From NCBI GenBank assembly GCA_027382625.1, contig JAJKFJ010021942.1, positions 91,731 through 155,730 on the forward strand: a stretch of 64,000 nucleotides of DNA, read 5' to 3'. Below, piece after piece: positions 32,082-44,361 of the stretch (its first letter is position 1; each line of letters begins with the position of its first letter). The DNA comes from Tetmemena sp. SeJ-2015 (taxonomy: Eukaryota; Ciliophora; Spirotrichea; Sporadotrichida; Oxytrichidae). The position numbers and the translations under genes were made by a program. The notes under the pieces were generated by a model. It had not been told where the DNA came from. It saw nothing but the letters and a program-made list of their open reading frames with translations, and made no database searches.

Positions 32082-33680
32082 ATGGAACAGAAGGTGGATC
32101 AGAATAGAGAAGAAAGTCAAATGTAGAGCACAATTCATAAACAAAAGAATTACAGTTACTTAATATTCTAGACTATAAATGAATTATATTTTTATTAAAA
32201 TTTATGATTGAACAATAAATAACCTAAAATTGAAAGTTCCTATTCTAAAGTGCAGGTATATGATAATGAAAAGGCAGAGATGGCTTTCAACGATAAGAAT
32301 CCTCAAACACTCTAAATAAATAACTTAGAGCTTGAAGAAAACTCTTCTAGCCAGTCAACTCTGTAAATTTAAGAAGCAATGAGGCAAAAGCGAAGAGAAA
32401 TATCTGAAATCATTTTATTTTTAAGTCTTTAATTGCTAAAGAAAGTGCTATTCTAAAGATCTTGGGAGTGTTTATTTTGTTTTTGTGCCTCGTTTCTACT
32501 TCCTCAATACTTCCTTTTTCAGTGGCTCTACCTCTCGACTCCACTCTTCTCAAGCTCTCATGGCGCTATTCTAGCATGATTCCATTCATATTAGTTTATA
32601 ACTCCTTAAACAATTTACATCGATTTTTATTTTAGCTCTGAGTATTTTCTAACTTGTGAAGAGCAGCAGTAGTGATTTCTCTTTAATGGGAGTTGTGAAA
32701 GACTATGAACTGATGAAGCTAGCAACAAAAGCAGCTGTGACACAGTTTCTTGTATAGATGACTTTTCTACTAAGTGGTTAGTATACTATCATCTCCCACG
32801 CCACTATTCTAAGCTCTTTTGGAGGAGCCCTAATTGTCATGCAAAGATTGGTCACTAAACAAAGAGTCCAGAGATTCGAAAGCTTTGGAGTTGTAGTGAC
32901 CATCCTTGGATGTAAATTTTACTTGAATTGCTATATGTATTTATCTTTCATAAAGCATTTTATTATGTCTTGCTTAGACGAGGTTGAGAAGGTGAACCCA
33001 GAGAGTCTGAATGTACCTTTTGGAGATTTATGTGGACTATTATATTTAATGTTATGAATATTATGCTCAGTGTTTATGGCAATAAATATGAACTAACAAG
33101 CATGAACTCATTAAGAGAGTTCCCTTCTGCAGTGGCCACTCTATACCTTTCCTCTTTGGGCCTAATGATGATTGTCTTCTATGGATTGACATTTGACACT
33201 TTCACTTTTGACTTTAGCCTCCAGACTGGCGTGTTCGGGTTTCTTGACTCGACCTACCTTTTATAAACGCAGTGTTAAAATCTGAAATGAAACTTTTAGT
33301 TTTTTAGTTTACAACTTGTTTGTTTTGGGATTCTTTACTGGGGCTGTCTCGCTAGTGACAGAAGCTCACTCGCTTAACTACTTTTCACCTCTGATTGTGA
33401 TAAATGTGCTTTTGTTCGAGCCAATAATCTCTCAATTACTTTCTTGTTGGCTTGGAATAGACAGGGCTCCAGGTTTAATGACGTTACCTCAATTATCTTT
33501 AAGAAAAAATATTTTTTAAACCTAGGAGGTCTTGTAGTAGTAATGGGGGTTGTGAGTGTTTCATTTGGAGGATATAAACTCGAGAAAACTTTATTGATGG
33601 AGTAAGAATAAGCAAAGAAGGCAGAGGCTGAGAGCATATATACTAAATCACTCTAAAAGTAGCAGTAGTATTAAAACTGA
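32082..33680 (+). CDS. EamA/DMT-type membrane transporter 4
   Basis: ATG 32082 is tentative; the N-terminal region (32082-32440) contains at least two unresolved junctions. The core has KILGVFILFLCLVSTSSILP, LPLDSTLLKLSWRYSSMIPF, IES 32591-32631 (TTAG), KDYELMKLATKAAVTQFLVQ, LLSGQYTIISHATILSSFGG, an intron at about 32912-32978 in the same place as in transporter 3, VPFGDLCG, FTGAVSLVTEAHSLNYFSPL, CWLGIDRAPGLMT, then an AT-rich insert (33482-33527) before LGGLVVVMGVVSVSFGG. TGA 33678-33680. A second 28-nt intron-like insert lies near 33267-33294. Tandem duplicate of transporter 3. Confidence 0.78.
32591..32631 (+). other. IES in DMT transporter 4 (41 bp, pointer TTAG)
   Basis: Excision joins SMIPFILAL to SIFQLVKSSS and removes a TGA. 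Confidence 0.82.
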
Positions 33681-34294
33681 TCAAATATGACACTATACTA
33701 AATAGGTAGCAATATAAAATAGGGCCCCTATATATATTGTGATTTCTATTAGCTTGGGTTTAAATTTTCCCTACCTTTAATTTTAAAGTTATCAAAGTTT
33801 CCAAAATATTGCAAGGCTTTCATTAATCCATGTTTTATAATTCTTAAGTGTTTACATTTACTCATGAATGAAAGAACTCTGAGTCGCAAATAAACATTTG
33901 ATTTAAATTATTCTCCTTGATTATAAAACTTCTTTATAAATCAACAAGAAAAGATAAAGATAAGCTTTTTAACACTACAACGATCACTAGTTTTGGTACT
34001 GATATTCATCTTTAATAACTTTTTTATAAGATTTATTGCGGATTTATGAAATTTACAAATAGATAATCATTAACTTAATTATTTTATATAAAATAAGAAT
34101 TTCATCTACGTCATCAGGTGTATGATGCTCTAGATATATTTGCTAACTTTGAAGTTGGCTTCCTATGATTCCGGCAGCATTAACTTCTGAAGAATATCTT
34201 TTCATAAAATAGGAAATTTTAATATATCAATATCTATTCTATGGCTAATTTTATCCTCCATAGTTGTTTATCAATTAATTTTAAGCTGCAAGAG
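33681..34294. other. Intergenic, AT-rich
   Basis: Tail-to-tail interval between transporter 4 and the WNK C-terminal block. Nothing recognised. Confidence 0.45.
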
Positions 34295-36994
34295 TCATAC
34301 TTTGCCTAATTAAATTTAGAGTAAATATTGTTTATTCTGCCCGGAAGGAACTTGATTCTAGTAATAATCCTAAGGATTGTTAGACTCAACTTCAGAGTTC
34401 TATGCTGACTTTTTCAAATGCTTATTGGGAGATATTCTACTTTACTGACTTGGATGACCCGTTTATGCTTGTCTCTGCTAATTTTAAGTTTTCTAAGAAT
34501 TTTTAGGAGGAGGAGCTATATTGATGAGCTAAACCTGTGTGGCAGTGTTGATTTAAATTTCTGGCTTGGGCTGCTAAACTTATTACAGCTATTGCTAACT
34601 TTGCAGCATAGCTGCTTTCTTCATCTCTATTGCTTGCAACTTTTTCTGCTCTTCTTTTGCTATGTGATCCACATAGGAGATCAAGCTCTGCCAAATCTGG
34701 TCATTCACAATTCCATCATCCTATACTTTGATATGCCGCTGAAACTTCATTACTTGGACCTCTGTTTTATCTCCAAAGAAGCCATCAATGCGAAGGGGAA
34801 TATAGTTCTAGACCACAGTTTGGTTCTCAACCGAGAGTGATTTAGAGTTCATCATTTCAATCACAGAAACCTCGTAGATCAAGTTCAGCATGTGTTAAAG
34901 ACTCTTCACTTCTGAGTCGGCAATATTCTCATCAAAGACTTTTCTCATCACATATTGAAGCTTAGAATTTATCTAAATCTCTAAAGGAGCTACTTTAAAC
35001 TGCTTTCTAACAAACTCTGGGATCTTAAACGAAAGTTTTTAAGAAGTAGAGGGTTGCTGCTATTGTTGGATTAAATGCTGCTTTCTTTCATCATCATGGG
35101 AACTTGATGCAAGAACATACATATCTTAATTAGAGCCAACTTTCCTAAAGTTTTCTTGAGGGACCTATTACTTCTTCTAAGAGTTTTACTAAGGATTAGA
35201 AACAGGATTTGCCATTTGTTTTGGCTGCTGCTGGGTTTATGGTTAGTACTGTTAAGTTGGGCGCTCTATGTTTTATTAGTTCTATCCTGCTGGGATGATC
35301 TTTTGTTTTGAGTTTGCATCGCTGTTCTATGCTATTTACTACTACTTTTTCTTTGCCTCAGCTTTTTTCTTATACTCTTCCATGCCTCTTTTATAAGAAC
35401 GTTTCGCAATTAAAACTTGATTCAAGAACTCAGTTCTTATTGCAACTTCTTCGTTCGATCCGTCCATGGCTTCAACTATTTCATTTATGGTGCTGATGTT
35501 CTTACTCTGCATAGTTGAAAAGAAGGAGTCTATGCTCTCAAACAACTTGTTGAAATGAATGAAGGCCTGATCCTTGCTTATTTTTTGAGGACTCTCTCTC
35601 TTAACTTATGTTTGAGAATTAATAGCAGTCTGTGATTGCTGCTAATGATTCACTTGTTGCACTTATTGATTAGCTTGAGTTTATTCCCTTTTTGAAATTA
35701 CACTCTTAATCAAATTTTCAATGACAGAGACCTAGCTTGCAGGAAGGCCGAATTCATTGACCATCTCCTCTGCAACTCCTTTGGCTGTGTCTTCTTTGGT
35801 ATCAAAAGTGAAGGAGACTTCTTGTTGCTTTTCAGGGTTGTTATCAACTGTGCTAACTTTGAATGATATATCAAAGGCCGAGGGTTAATCTTCTATTCTA
35901 GTTACTTTATGCAAGTGAACTAAAACGAGCGATTATAGAGAAGGTGAATGCTAGGGAGGAGCTGAATAGGTTTGACCCAAGGTCTTGTTGGACTGATGAT
36001 TCATTGTTGGTGCCGGCTATGATTTTGACTATTGAATTTGCTAAGGTACAGACTACAAATTAATAAGTGAAAATGTAAACTGCTAGCTTTTTAAAGAAGC
36101 TTATGTCTAGTAAGTTGATTATTAAGGTACTTGGGCACTAACGCTTTATCCAAGTTAATTTTAGGATCTTTACATTTCAGTCGGAGGCTACTTCTATCTC
36201 TTGTTTTCGAATGACTCTTATTGAATCTATTAGCCCTTTATTTGTTAGGGGTTTGTGGCAATATTAGAAGGCTGTTTATTAAGCTAGTTAGCCATCATAT
36301 TTTAGTTAGGTAAGGCTTGCTAAGTTGGATTAAATGGGTTTGAAGAAATACTAGTCCCCCGACTTGCTATTCCTCCATTAATTTACTGCTAGCTTGATCT
36401 ATAAGAGCCGTCAGGGTTTTGCCTAACGATGGTATTTGATTTCTTGAAGCCTTCTGTTGAATGCCTATTAAATTGCTGCTGCTGTTAATTAAAAGCCTGG
36501 CTATTCGAATCATGATAAGGTGTGATTGGATAGTTTCTTCCATAATTTTAGTTTTACTGGTCTAAGTCAACTTGAAACAATTATCTACATTTTTTTTGAA
36601 GACTTGACTTTTAGGCAGTTAAATGTTATCTACCTCCGAGTCATGATTTTCCTCAGATTCCTATTCACTCGAAGTTTACTCTAAAAATTAATACCAATTT
36701 TAAACTCATCAAAGATAGCGTCTTAATGCAGATTAGGGTCTGTAAATTAGAAGCTAGGATTGACCTACTGCTATTGCTAGTTCTTAGGAGTAATTCTGTT
36801 ATTGTGAGAATGATTTGAGTGGTGAGAATCTGAGTTGTGATTTTATTGATACTACTACTAATTCAACTGGCTCTTTTATCTTTGAACATCTGAGTGCTGA
36901 GTGTGAAGTTGCTTTTAAGAGGATTATATTAGTTGCTTATCAATTTATGGCTTGATCTGTGAGGATACATGCTTTATTCCGGTATTTGTATCTG
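34295..36994 (-). CDS. WNK: WNK-like kinase C-terminal part: Gln-rich region and PF2/OSR1_C-like domain (inverted block)
   Basis: Long minus-strand coding block, read downward from 36994. Gln/Asn/Ser-rich segments (many UAA/UAG codons) lead to a domain at about 35900-35690: PSAFDISFKVST, then EVSFTFDTKEDTAKGVAEEM and SVIENLIKSVI, which fits the OSR1_C/PF2-like fold found after the kinase domain in WNK kinases. A helical segment (FNKLFESIDSFFSTMQSKNI) and a long C-terminal region (LSFKIPEFVRKQFKVAPLEI, RIDGFFGDKTEVQVM) follow; the frame reaches TGA 34295-34297. IESs 36678-36703 and 36570-36601 break it and resolve cleanly. No kinase domain occurs on this strand; the WNK catalytic domain is on the plus strand at 38.6-39.4 kb, so I infer one scrambled gene with an inverted 3' block. 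Confidence 0.68.
36570..36601 (-). other. IES in WNK C-terminal block (32 bp, pointer TCAAGT)
   Basis: Excision joins LPKSQV to DLDQQNQNYGRNYP, opening a frame of more than 300 codons. Confidence 0.88.
36678..36703 (-). other. IES in WNK C-terminal block (26 bp, pointer GAGT)
   Basis: Excision joins DAIFDE to QTSSEQESEENHD and corrects the frame. Confidence 0.82.
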
Positions 36995-38279
36995 AAATTT
37001 AAATTTAATGACTAATTACAAAAGAAGGTTAATTATTTTTAGAGTTTATCCGAAGTCCTTAGGAATCGGGATTTTTGCGGGATATAAATTTGGTAGTCCT
37101 GGACCCCTTTTTGTTGCTGTCTTCTATTTTAACTAGAAATGTTTTCACAAAAGTTTAACCTCCCTTTAGGGCAAATATAAATAAACTTGGGGGGGGGAGT
37201 TAAATACAAATTCAAGGTAAAGTGATTTTTAAAAGATTTAAATTTAAAAATTTAAAAAATGATAAAAATGAGCGTATAATATTTAATAATTAAGAAATTT
37301 AAAAAGCCCCCATAGCCAATTTTTCCCCTGGTCCCACGAAATGAACCAAAAAATAACTCATCTTTTCCCCCGGATGAAATAGGATTCTCACCCAAATACT
37401 ATTTTAAAAAATTAAAACCAGAGCCCTAAAAGAAGAAAAAGGGTTTTTTCCTCTTTTAAGCTTTAAATAATTTCAGCAAGCCTTGTTATAAGGCAGTCTC
37501 GAACAGAATGCGAGGGATGAAGATGGATAAGTATTGCCCAGTATGCTTTCTCATTTTTAAGCCAATCCGGTTTCAACCACGAATGATGATAGAACTTCAC
37601 TATAAACGAGATAAAGCGATGACTCAAACTTCTCCTCCGATAAGGTCTAAAGAGAAAAGATTTATAAACCTGAGCTTGCAAGATCTACATCATCTAATGC
37701 TATATCTAACTTTTATTAAACTTTAATTTGTAATGACGACAGTAAGATTACCCCTTTTTTGGGCCCCTTATTCGCAGTACTTCCCTAAGAGGTAAGTAAC
37801 TCAAAGCTCCAAAGATTTTAAATCCATTTAGAAACCAACATGCTGTTCACTTTAGATTAAAAAAACCAGCATATCTTTTCTCGATATATCGTATTTATAA
37901 CTAATTTTGCTAGATCAGGGCTGAATAATAGTACTTGCCAGAGGTAATGACTGATGGAAGTAAGATCCACTTTATTTTAAAGATTTGATTAAGGTCATTT
38001 CGCTAAGCAGCATCTTTCATAAACTAATGGCGATGTGCAATTAAGAGATGGCTAGCAACGAATTGGAAATGACGTGGAAAGAAGTTAAGTGAATTTCCAA
38101 CCCTAAGAAGAAAGAGCAGTAAATCAGTTCTAACAACATCGCTAAAATTTGAACACAAATAGTGAGGTTTAATAAAGTGACATTTTATATTTAAAAATTA
38201 AGGGAATTTTGATTTAAAGTAGATCACAGTCAAAAGAATTTTTATCGCTTTTAATATTTTTTCCATTGTTTTATTAAAA
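36995..38279. other. Interval between the two halves of WNK
   Basis: 37040-37460 is full of homopolymer runs, including nine G at about 37189. 37471-37740 has short overlapping frames on both strands with no recognised product. Around 38020-38150 a frame MASNELEMTWKEVK could be a WNK N-terminal piece. No firm gene. Confidence 0.35.
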
Positions 38280-40228
38280 TAAGACAGTGTTTCAAAACGT
38301 AATAGCTCGGACGAAAATGTGGCTCGTCATGCACTTCTTAGAGACTAGTCTCATTCTTAATAATCAAGCAATCACGAGGTATAGAACCCAGAACCTCAAC
38401 ACGTTAAGAACTAGAACGATGAGGAGTCGAAGTAGGATGCCAATTAAGAGGAAGGAGAGGAGAACGAAGAAGAAGATGACGAGGAAGATGATGATGAGCC
38501 AAACAGAAGTGACACTAGTTTTGTTGCCTTATATAATTATTTTCTCTTTTTAAATTTCCTTTTGTGGTTGAGGTGTCACCTAAAGGTAGATTCAAGCGCT
38601 TTGGAGAGGAACTAGGGCGTGGCGCTTATAAAATAGTGTACAAAGGAATTGATAATGAGACGGGAAGAGAATAGCATGGAATGTTATAAATTTGAGAAAG
38701 CTCCACGCCAGGACAGAATTAGAATAAAGTCAGAGATAGATCTCATTAAAAGTCTCTAGCATAAGAACATCATTCATTTCATATCTGCTTGGAAAAATAA
38801 GGAGAAGGATCAAGTCATTTTCATAACGGAGATGATTACTGGAGGCAGCTTAAGATCCTATGTTAAGAAAATTAAGAATCCAAGACTGAGAGTCATCAAG
38901 GGTTGGGGTATCGAAATTCTTCAAGGGTTACTTTATTTACACGAGTAGAAACCGCATCCTATCATTCACAGAGATCTTAAATGCGATAACATTTTCATCA
39001 ACTCTCACTCTGGGGAGATAAGAATAGGAGATCTGGGTCTTTCTACCCCAATGCAAAACTCTTTCACTACCTCAGTGTTAGGTACTCCAGAGTTCATGGC
39101 ACCCGAACTCTACGAAGAATGTTATGGCACGAGTGTGGATATATATGCGTTTGGCATGTGCATGCTTGAGATGATAACTCTAGAGAGACCTTACAAGGAA
39201 TGCCAGAATGTTGCTTAGATCTACAATAAGGTTATTCAAGGTATCAGACCTCAAGCTCTTAAAGGAGAATAGAAGATGAGGAAGTCAAAGAGTTTATTTC
39301 TAATGCCTGAATCCAGCTGAAAAGAGACCCTTCTGCCAGAGATTTGCTTGAGTCTAAGTTCCCTTAAGAGATCTAGATTCCGAAAAGAACAATGAAAACC
39401 CCATTTAATTAAAAAGAAAATTTTTTAAATTTTTATTTGAGAAGTAAAAGTAAAGCCGCAGGCCAAGTAGAAGAAAAGGAAAAATTCGTTGCAGCATTTG
39501 AAAAAGTATGGTAGCACCATCATGGAAGAGGAAGAAGAAAATTCAGAGGATGATGGACACAGAAAGTCTAGAGCTGGCGGTATGGGGATAGCCTCAAGAC
39601 TAGACTCACAAGTTTAAAATCAACCAAATCCTGACAACCCTTCCTAGACACTAAATTAAAACATTAATTTTTTAATTTATCACAACAGAGATAGACCTAA
39701 ATTGATATTTAGGTAGTAGACAAAGTTTAAGGAGAAGATAAAGAGCCTAACCCAACTCAAGATAATCCTGTTAATATTCTTTATAAATTAAGATGGGGAC
39801 ATTGAAGAAAATAAAGCCTAGGAAGATATGGCTTAGAACTAAACTCATATAACTTTCTAGAACTAGGATATATCTGAAATTCATTAAATCGATTAGCAGT
39901 CTGAATCTTAATAGAATATTATTTCAGATACCTCACTTCAAAACTTAAGTCAAAACTTTAAAACATTTTTGAGTTAAGTCTATCGGTTGCATAGCAGTAA
40001 GCTCTAAAGAAGAAAAAGAAGAGCACATCTAAGAATAAACGCCTTGATGAGTCAGTGAGCTTTCTTAATTAGATAGATGAAGAAAAGTAGAAAAAGTTGC
40101 AAGAACGCACCATGAGACTTGATCAACAGAACCTAGATCCTGATGATAGCAGCAATAAAGAGAATAATTTCATCCGTTATCAACATATTGATATTTAGGG
40201 CTATTTTTAAGTTGGATTAAAAGCAGAT
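38280..40228 (+). CDS. WNK: WNK-like protein kinase, catalytic part
   Basis: Acidic N-terminus, then (after IES 38519-38559) a kinase domain with WNK hallmarks: the Lys sits in the glycine loop ([13 protein letters not shown]) and the usual beta3 Lys is replaced in EIAWN; then [34 protein letters not shown] instead of [23 protein letters not shown] and [17 protein letters not shown]. The C-terminal side is Lys/Gln-rich ([20 protein letters not shown] and, near 40.0-40.2 kb, [17 protein letters not shown]). Four single-base shifts (two near 38670-38690, two near 39306-39330) disturb conserved motifs, so this stretch seems badly polished or degenerate. AT-rich inserts near 39410-39440 and 39650-39820 are likely IESs. 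Start codon not identified. It probably continues on the minus strand at 36994. Confidence 0.75.
38519..38559 (+). other. IES in WNK before the kinase domain (41 bp, pointer TTTTGT)
   Basis: Excision joins RSDTSFV to [17 protein letters not shown] in frame. Confidence 0.9.
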
Positions 40229-43200
40229 TTTTAGCCTTGAGAGGGAGTTGTGCTAGAATCTTCCTTGAATACCTTGACCTTGTTTAATTGAGCTGGGTCC
40301 TTTTTCTCTCTCTCTTTTTCTCTTTCTCCTGTGTTCTTTCTATTTTCGTGATTACCGAAGTTGCCATGACTAGCTCTATTATTTTAATTTGAGTTAGCGA
40401 GATTTTTTTCAGGAAAACTTAGCAACTATTGTTGAGAAAAAGATTGAGACTGAGATTACATTACAAGCTAGTTCAGATGCTAGGAAGAGTTTGCACTAAT
40501 AAGCTCCCCTCTTTAATTACGATACTCGTTTCCGCTTTCTTAGGAAGTTATCTACTAATCTTTTTATGATCTTAAAGTTGGAGTTATTGCTTAAGATTGG
40601 GTGATAGGAGTAGAAGCGGCTAAATTAGTTAGACTTGGGAGACCAATAACTGAAGCGAAAAATTAGCTTTATATTTAAGATAAGAATTTAATGATTGAAT
40701 GGATATCTCTTGCTACTTCTGAATATTTTAGATTTCAATTTGTCTCTAGGCTTCTTACTGTTTGAGTAGTTCTTACTATCGCAATTACTCTTACTACCTT
40801 TAGTGTTCTATTTATTGCTGCTTCTATAACTCCTACTGCTTAATTAGCTCTTGTTACTTCGCTAATTCTTGCTATCTTTGAATCTCTTGCTGAATAAGTA
40901 ACTCTTGCTGTCTTTAATGCTCAATCAACTGCTATTATCTTTGATATTCTTACTATTATCTAGCTAACTCTTACTGTATTCTCTGCTACTCAATCAATCT
41001 ATAAGGAAATTTCATTTATTGAGATTTCATATTAGTCCTTACTCTTATTCTTGAGCAAGCATCAACTCTTGCTGACGAAGATTAGCTAGTCGTATCTATT
41101 CCTGCTCCAGTTCTCTTTACTCCTATTGCTGTTGCAAAAGAAGGAGCTGCTCTTACTCATACTTTTGTTTCTCAAGTTCTCTATCCTCTTAAATCAGCTC
41201 TTGTAAGATATTCTCCTCAGCTTGCACGTTCTCTTCCTGATTGTTTGGATCTTAATCATCATCTGGATCTTGATCATTGTTTTTGCTCACATTGCTGCTA
41301 ACAATAAAAATGATAGTTGTAAAATGCTATAAGAACTAAAATTTAAAGTAGATTAGGGAGATGATTTACTCTATATTTATTTATCAATAAAATATATTAA
41401 GACTAGCTCTTGAGCTATTCTGTTATTGTTGTCTTTAAAAAGACTCTGGCTGTGTTGAATCATCATCACTATCATAACTGTTGACGATTCTAGCATTTAT
41501 TAAGATAGATGAATATAAGCTTACTCTCACGTTAAGTTGAGGTAGTGTGTCATCATTGCCCTGTCCTCCTCTTGGGGGAGATTCCTCATGAGCCTCGTAA
41601 GCGTGGCCGCCTCCTCCTCTCACAACTGAGGTGTGCTTTCCGTTGCTCATCTGCTACGATTTTTTGTAGAAATGGTAGCCAGTTCTCGCACTATTCCTAG
41701 GTAAAGAGCCATTTACTCCTTACGGCATCTCCACAGTGATCGAATGATCCTAGATAGTTGAGCTGTTGCCTCCCTCGTCCAAGTTTCCTAAGATTCCGCC
41801 AGCTGTCGCTCTTGGACCAAGTCTCGACTAATCATACTACTCTGGCTTCATCATCGACAATATCTTAGAGAAGCCAGGTCCGTACTATATTGTTAATTTT
41901 AACTACGAATAATAAACCTTACTCTAGAAAGGCGATCATTAGCTTCTCTGAAAGGAAGCTTTTTCCATGGCTAATATTCAGCCATAACTCCAGCTAAGTT
42001 AGTGATGTTTCTCTCGCAAGAAGCGCATGACAGTCCTCCCAGAGGCTTCTTAGTAAACATAGCATCTTCCTCGCTCTCTCTCTTTCCTCCTGCTCCTTGA
42101 GCCATGATGAGTTCGAACAAGCTCTTCACATTTTTCTCCAGAGCAGCAAGTCTCTTAAGGGTGTCTGCTCTATCTGCAAAGTTAGCGATAAGCTTCTTAA
42201 GCATCTCGTTAATTTTATCCATGATCCTAGCTTCTAAGTCATCTAGGTCTTGCTTGTCAGCTTTCTTGTTGATTTAGTCCTGATGGTTCTACAAATTTCT
42301 ACCAGTTTCATCAATCAGTCTATTTAGGTCGGACCTAAGGATTTTTAACTGACCCTCTAAGTCTCTTAAAGCTTTTTCAAGAGCTGAGTTATCACCTTAA
42401 TTCATGCCCTTGAGGCCCTCAATAAGATCATCCACCTATTTCTTCAAGTCTGTGAATTGCTTCTTCATCGTATTAACTTGGTTCTCAAGATACTCCATTC
42501 TACTTCTCAAGAGGAGTATGTCATTACTTGAGGCTCCAGCACCGTTGTTTCCTGAGCCACTGCCAAGTGACTACAATTTATTAAGCAGCTCTACTAGTCT
42601 GCTTATTTCGCTAGAGTTAATTCAAAGACTAAGTAGTTGAATATGATATAGTTGTTCTCAACTTATTGATGAAGTTCCTTTATGAAATTTTCAAGCTTCG
42701 TCAAGTCGTCCTTTGAGGCAGAATTTTATACAAGCTTGCTTAAACTTTCAATATGCTCTCTCATCTCTTAGATGTTGAGTTTTTTCATGTCTCTTATTAA
42801 AGCAGCAACTTGCTCCTCCATTGTGGGATACTTCTGTAGAATAGACTTCAGCGCCTTTACTTCATCATTTTAATTGAAAGTTAATACAGAAAAATGGTCA
42901 TTAGTAAACTGACTGTGGCCTCCCTAAGATTAATGATTCGATGTAGACTTCATCTTTTTATCATCAGCTTCAGAATTCCCAATCATTTCTCTCAGCCTTG
43001 CTACTTCGTTAGCGAAGTCTATCTTATCCAATTTGTCCTTCATTTCCTCTTCTAGTCTTGCAAGTCTGTCCAACAAACTTTGTAAGCCGTCAAGTCCAGC
43101 CAATTTCTCCTCCATGTTGTGAAGCTTCATGAGTATGTCCTCTATGTCTAGCCTATTGGTTTCTCCGAGGTCTTTTGTCTATTAGAGAACAACCTCATTG

Positions 43201-44109
43201 CCCTCAACTCTGACCTCAAGGTCATTTAATCTGTTGGTCAAATCCTCCATCGCCTTGATCATTTGTGTTTACTCATCTCTGTCTGCGAACTTCGCATAGC
43301 ACTCCTTCCTCAAATTGTCGACTAGAGTTTCTAAAGCGTCCAAGAGACCTCCGTTGTCACCACTGCCACCGCCGCCTCCATTCAGAGTCTTCAATAAGCC
43401 TACAGAGCTGTCTAATTCTCCAACTTTGGCTTCCATGTCTTTTAACCTTTGGAGCACTAAATAGACGTTAATTGAGCAAAATAGTGCAAAATTAAAGCAT
43501 TGCCGATTTAAAATAACTCTGGTGTTAGAATCAGTTAAGCCCTTACAGTCTTTGAGGGAGTCATCAGTTGTAGATTTGTGCTTGTCAAGCTCCTTCTGCA
43601 ATTGCTAAATCATCTTCTCAGTTTGATCTATTCTGTCATGTGCATGATTAATGTCGCCCTTTAGGTGTCGTTCCTATTTTTCAGTTAATTCAACAATATG
43701 TCCAAATATAGTTAATAAATGAAGTTTTTTCGAAGAAAAGTACCTTATCATCACCTGAGCCATCGCCTTGATAATTATAGTTGTTTATTCCTCCTCTATA
43801 GCAAAATTTTAAGATTCATTAAATGGAGTGTTTAGAGAAAGATAGCATAAGAGTTTAAGTTAAAACTGCATGCTGAAACCGTATGCTCATTTTTATAAGT
43901 TAGTATTTATGGGAGTGATTTTTTTAATGGCTTACTCACCGACCGTTTTAGAGATTAGAAATTGCTTTAGCCTGTGCCATTTATCCTTTAGCTAGGAATT
44001 CTATTGCCTATTTGAGGACGTCGAAGGAATAAGTTAAGTTGAATAGGTTATTCATGTCGAAGGGGAACTCCATGATTAGATGGAGTTCATCTGGGTTGGT
44101 CTTGCTCAT
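40180..44109 (-). CDS. Large coiled-coil protein, Gln-rich C-terminus
   Basis: ATG 44109 (MSKTNPDELHLIMEFPFDMN), a first exon to about 43945, then long heptad-like segments over 43.7-41.9 kb (LAGLDGLQSLLDRLARLEEE, LKRLAALEKNVKSLFELIM). A conserved-looking motif follows, EDAMFTKKPLGGLSCASCER with a CxxC, then GFSKILSMMKPE. After a 117-bp IES (41297-41413, TAGC) comes an acidic stretch (NNDQDPDDDQDPNN) and a Gln/Glu coil in which most Gln are UAG/UAA (LIKQQELQKQQQIEHQRQQE), ending near TGA 40180-40182. Frame changes show more IESs than I resolved (for example about 43.45-43.5 and 40.8-41.05 kb). Its last codons overlap the plus-strand WNK part. Probably cytoskeletal or ciliary by its coils, but unproved. 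Confidence 0.65.
41297..41413 (-). other. IES in coiled-coil gene (117 bp, pointer TAGC)
   Basis: AT-rich insert containing a TGA; excision joins FQRQQQQNS to SNVSKNNDQDP in frame. Confidence 0.7.
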
Positions 44110-44361
44110 TCGGTTGGAGTGATGAGTGTTGCAATAATGAAGATATTTGTTAATAATTAAAATAAATAAAATGCTTTAATTTCTCTCAAGCTACAACTAT
44201 TTTCTTTATCTATACTATCCATATATATTTATTCAAAAGGAAATTTCATAATGAGCATTTACTGATTTGATGTGATAAAAGATTAGTAATATTAAAATTT
44301 GATATTTATTTCTCTGTAAATAGCAATGATTAAATTGAATAGCATTTCAAATAAATACAAA

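Noticed and set aside
33482..33527. ACCT pointer pair in transporter 4 (ATGACGTT-ACCT ... ACCT-AGGAGG)
   Set aside because: It gives an attractive MTYLGG-like protein but only with an extra one-base change; a TTTAA pair fits the frame but gives a poorer protein. Left unresolved.
34418..34840. Plus-strand ORF of 140 codons
   Set aside because: Antisense of the WNK C-terminal frame, which has better composition and extends much further.
37463..37726. Overlapping 72-codon ORFs on both strands
   Set aside because: No recognised motif and no continuation; neither is supported as a gene.
42404..43471. Plus-strand ORFs over the coiled-coil gene
   Set aside because: Antisense shadows of heptad-rich coding sequence.
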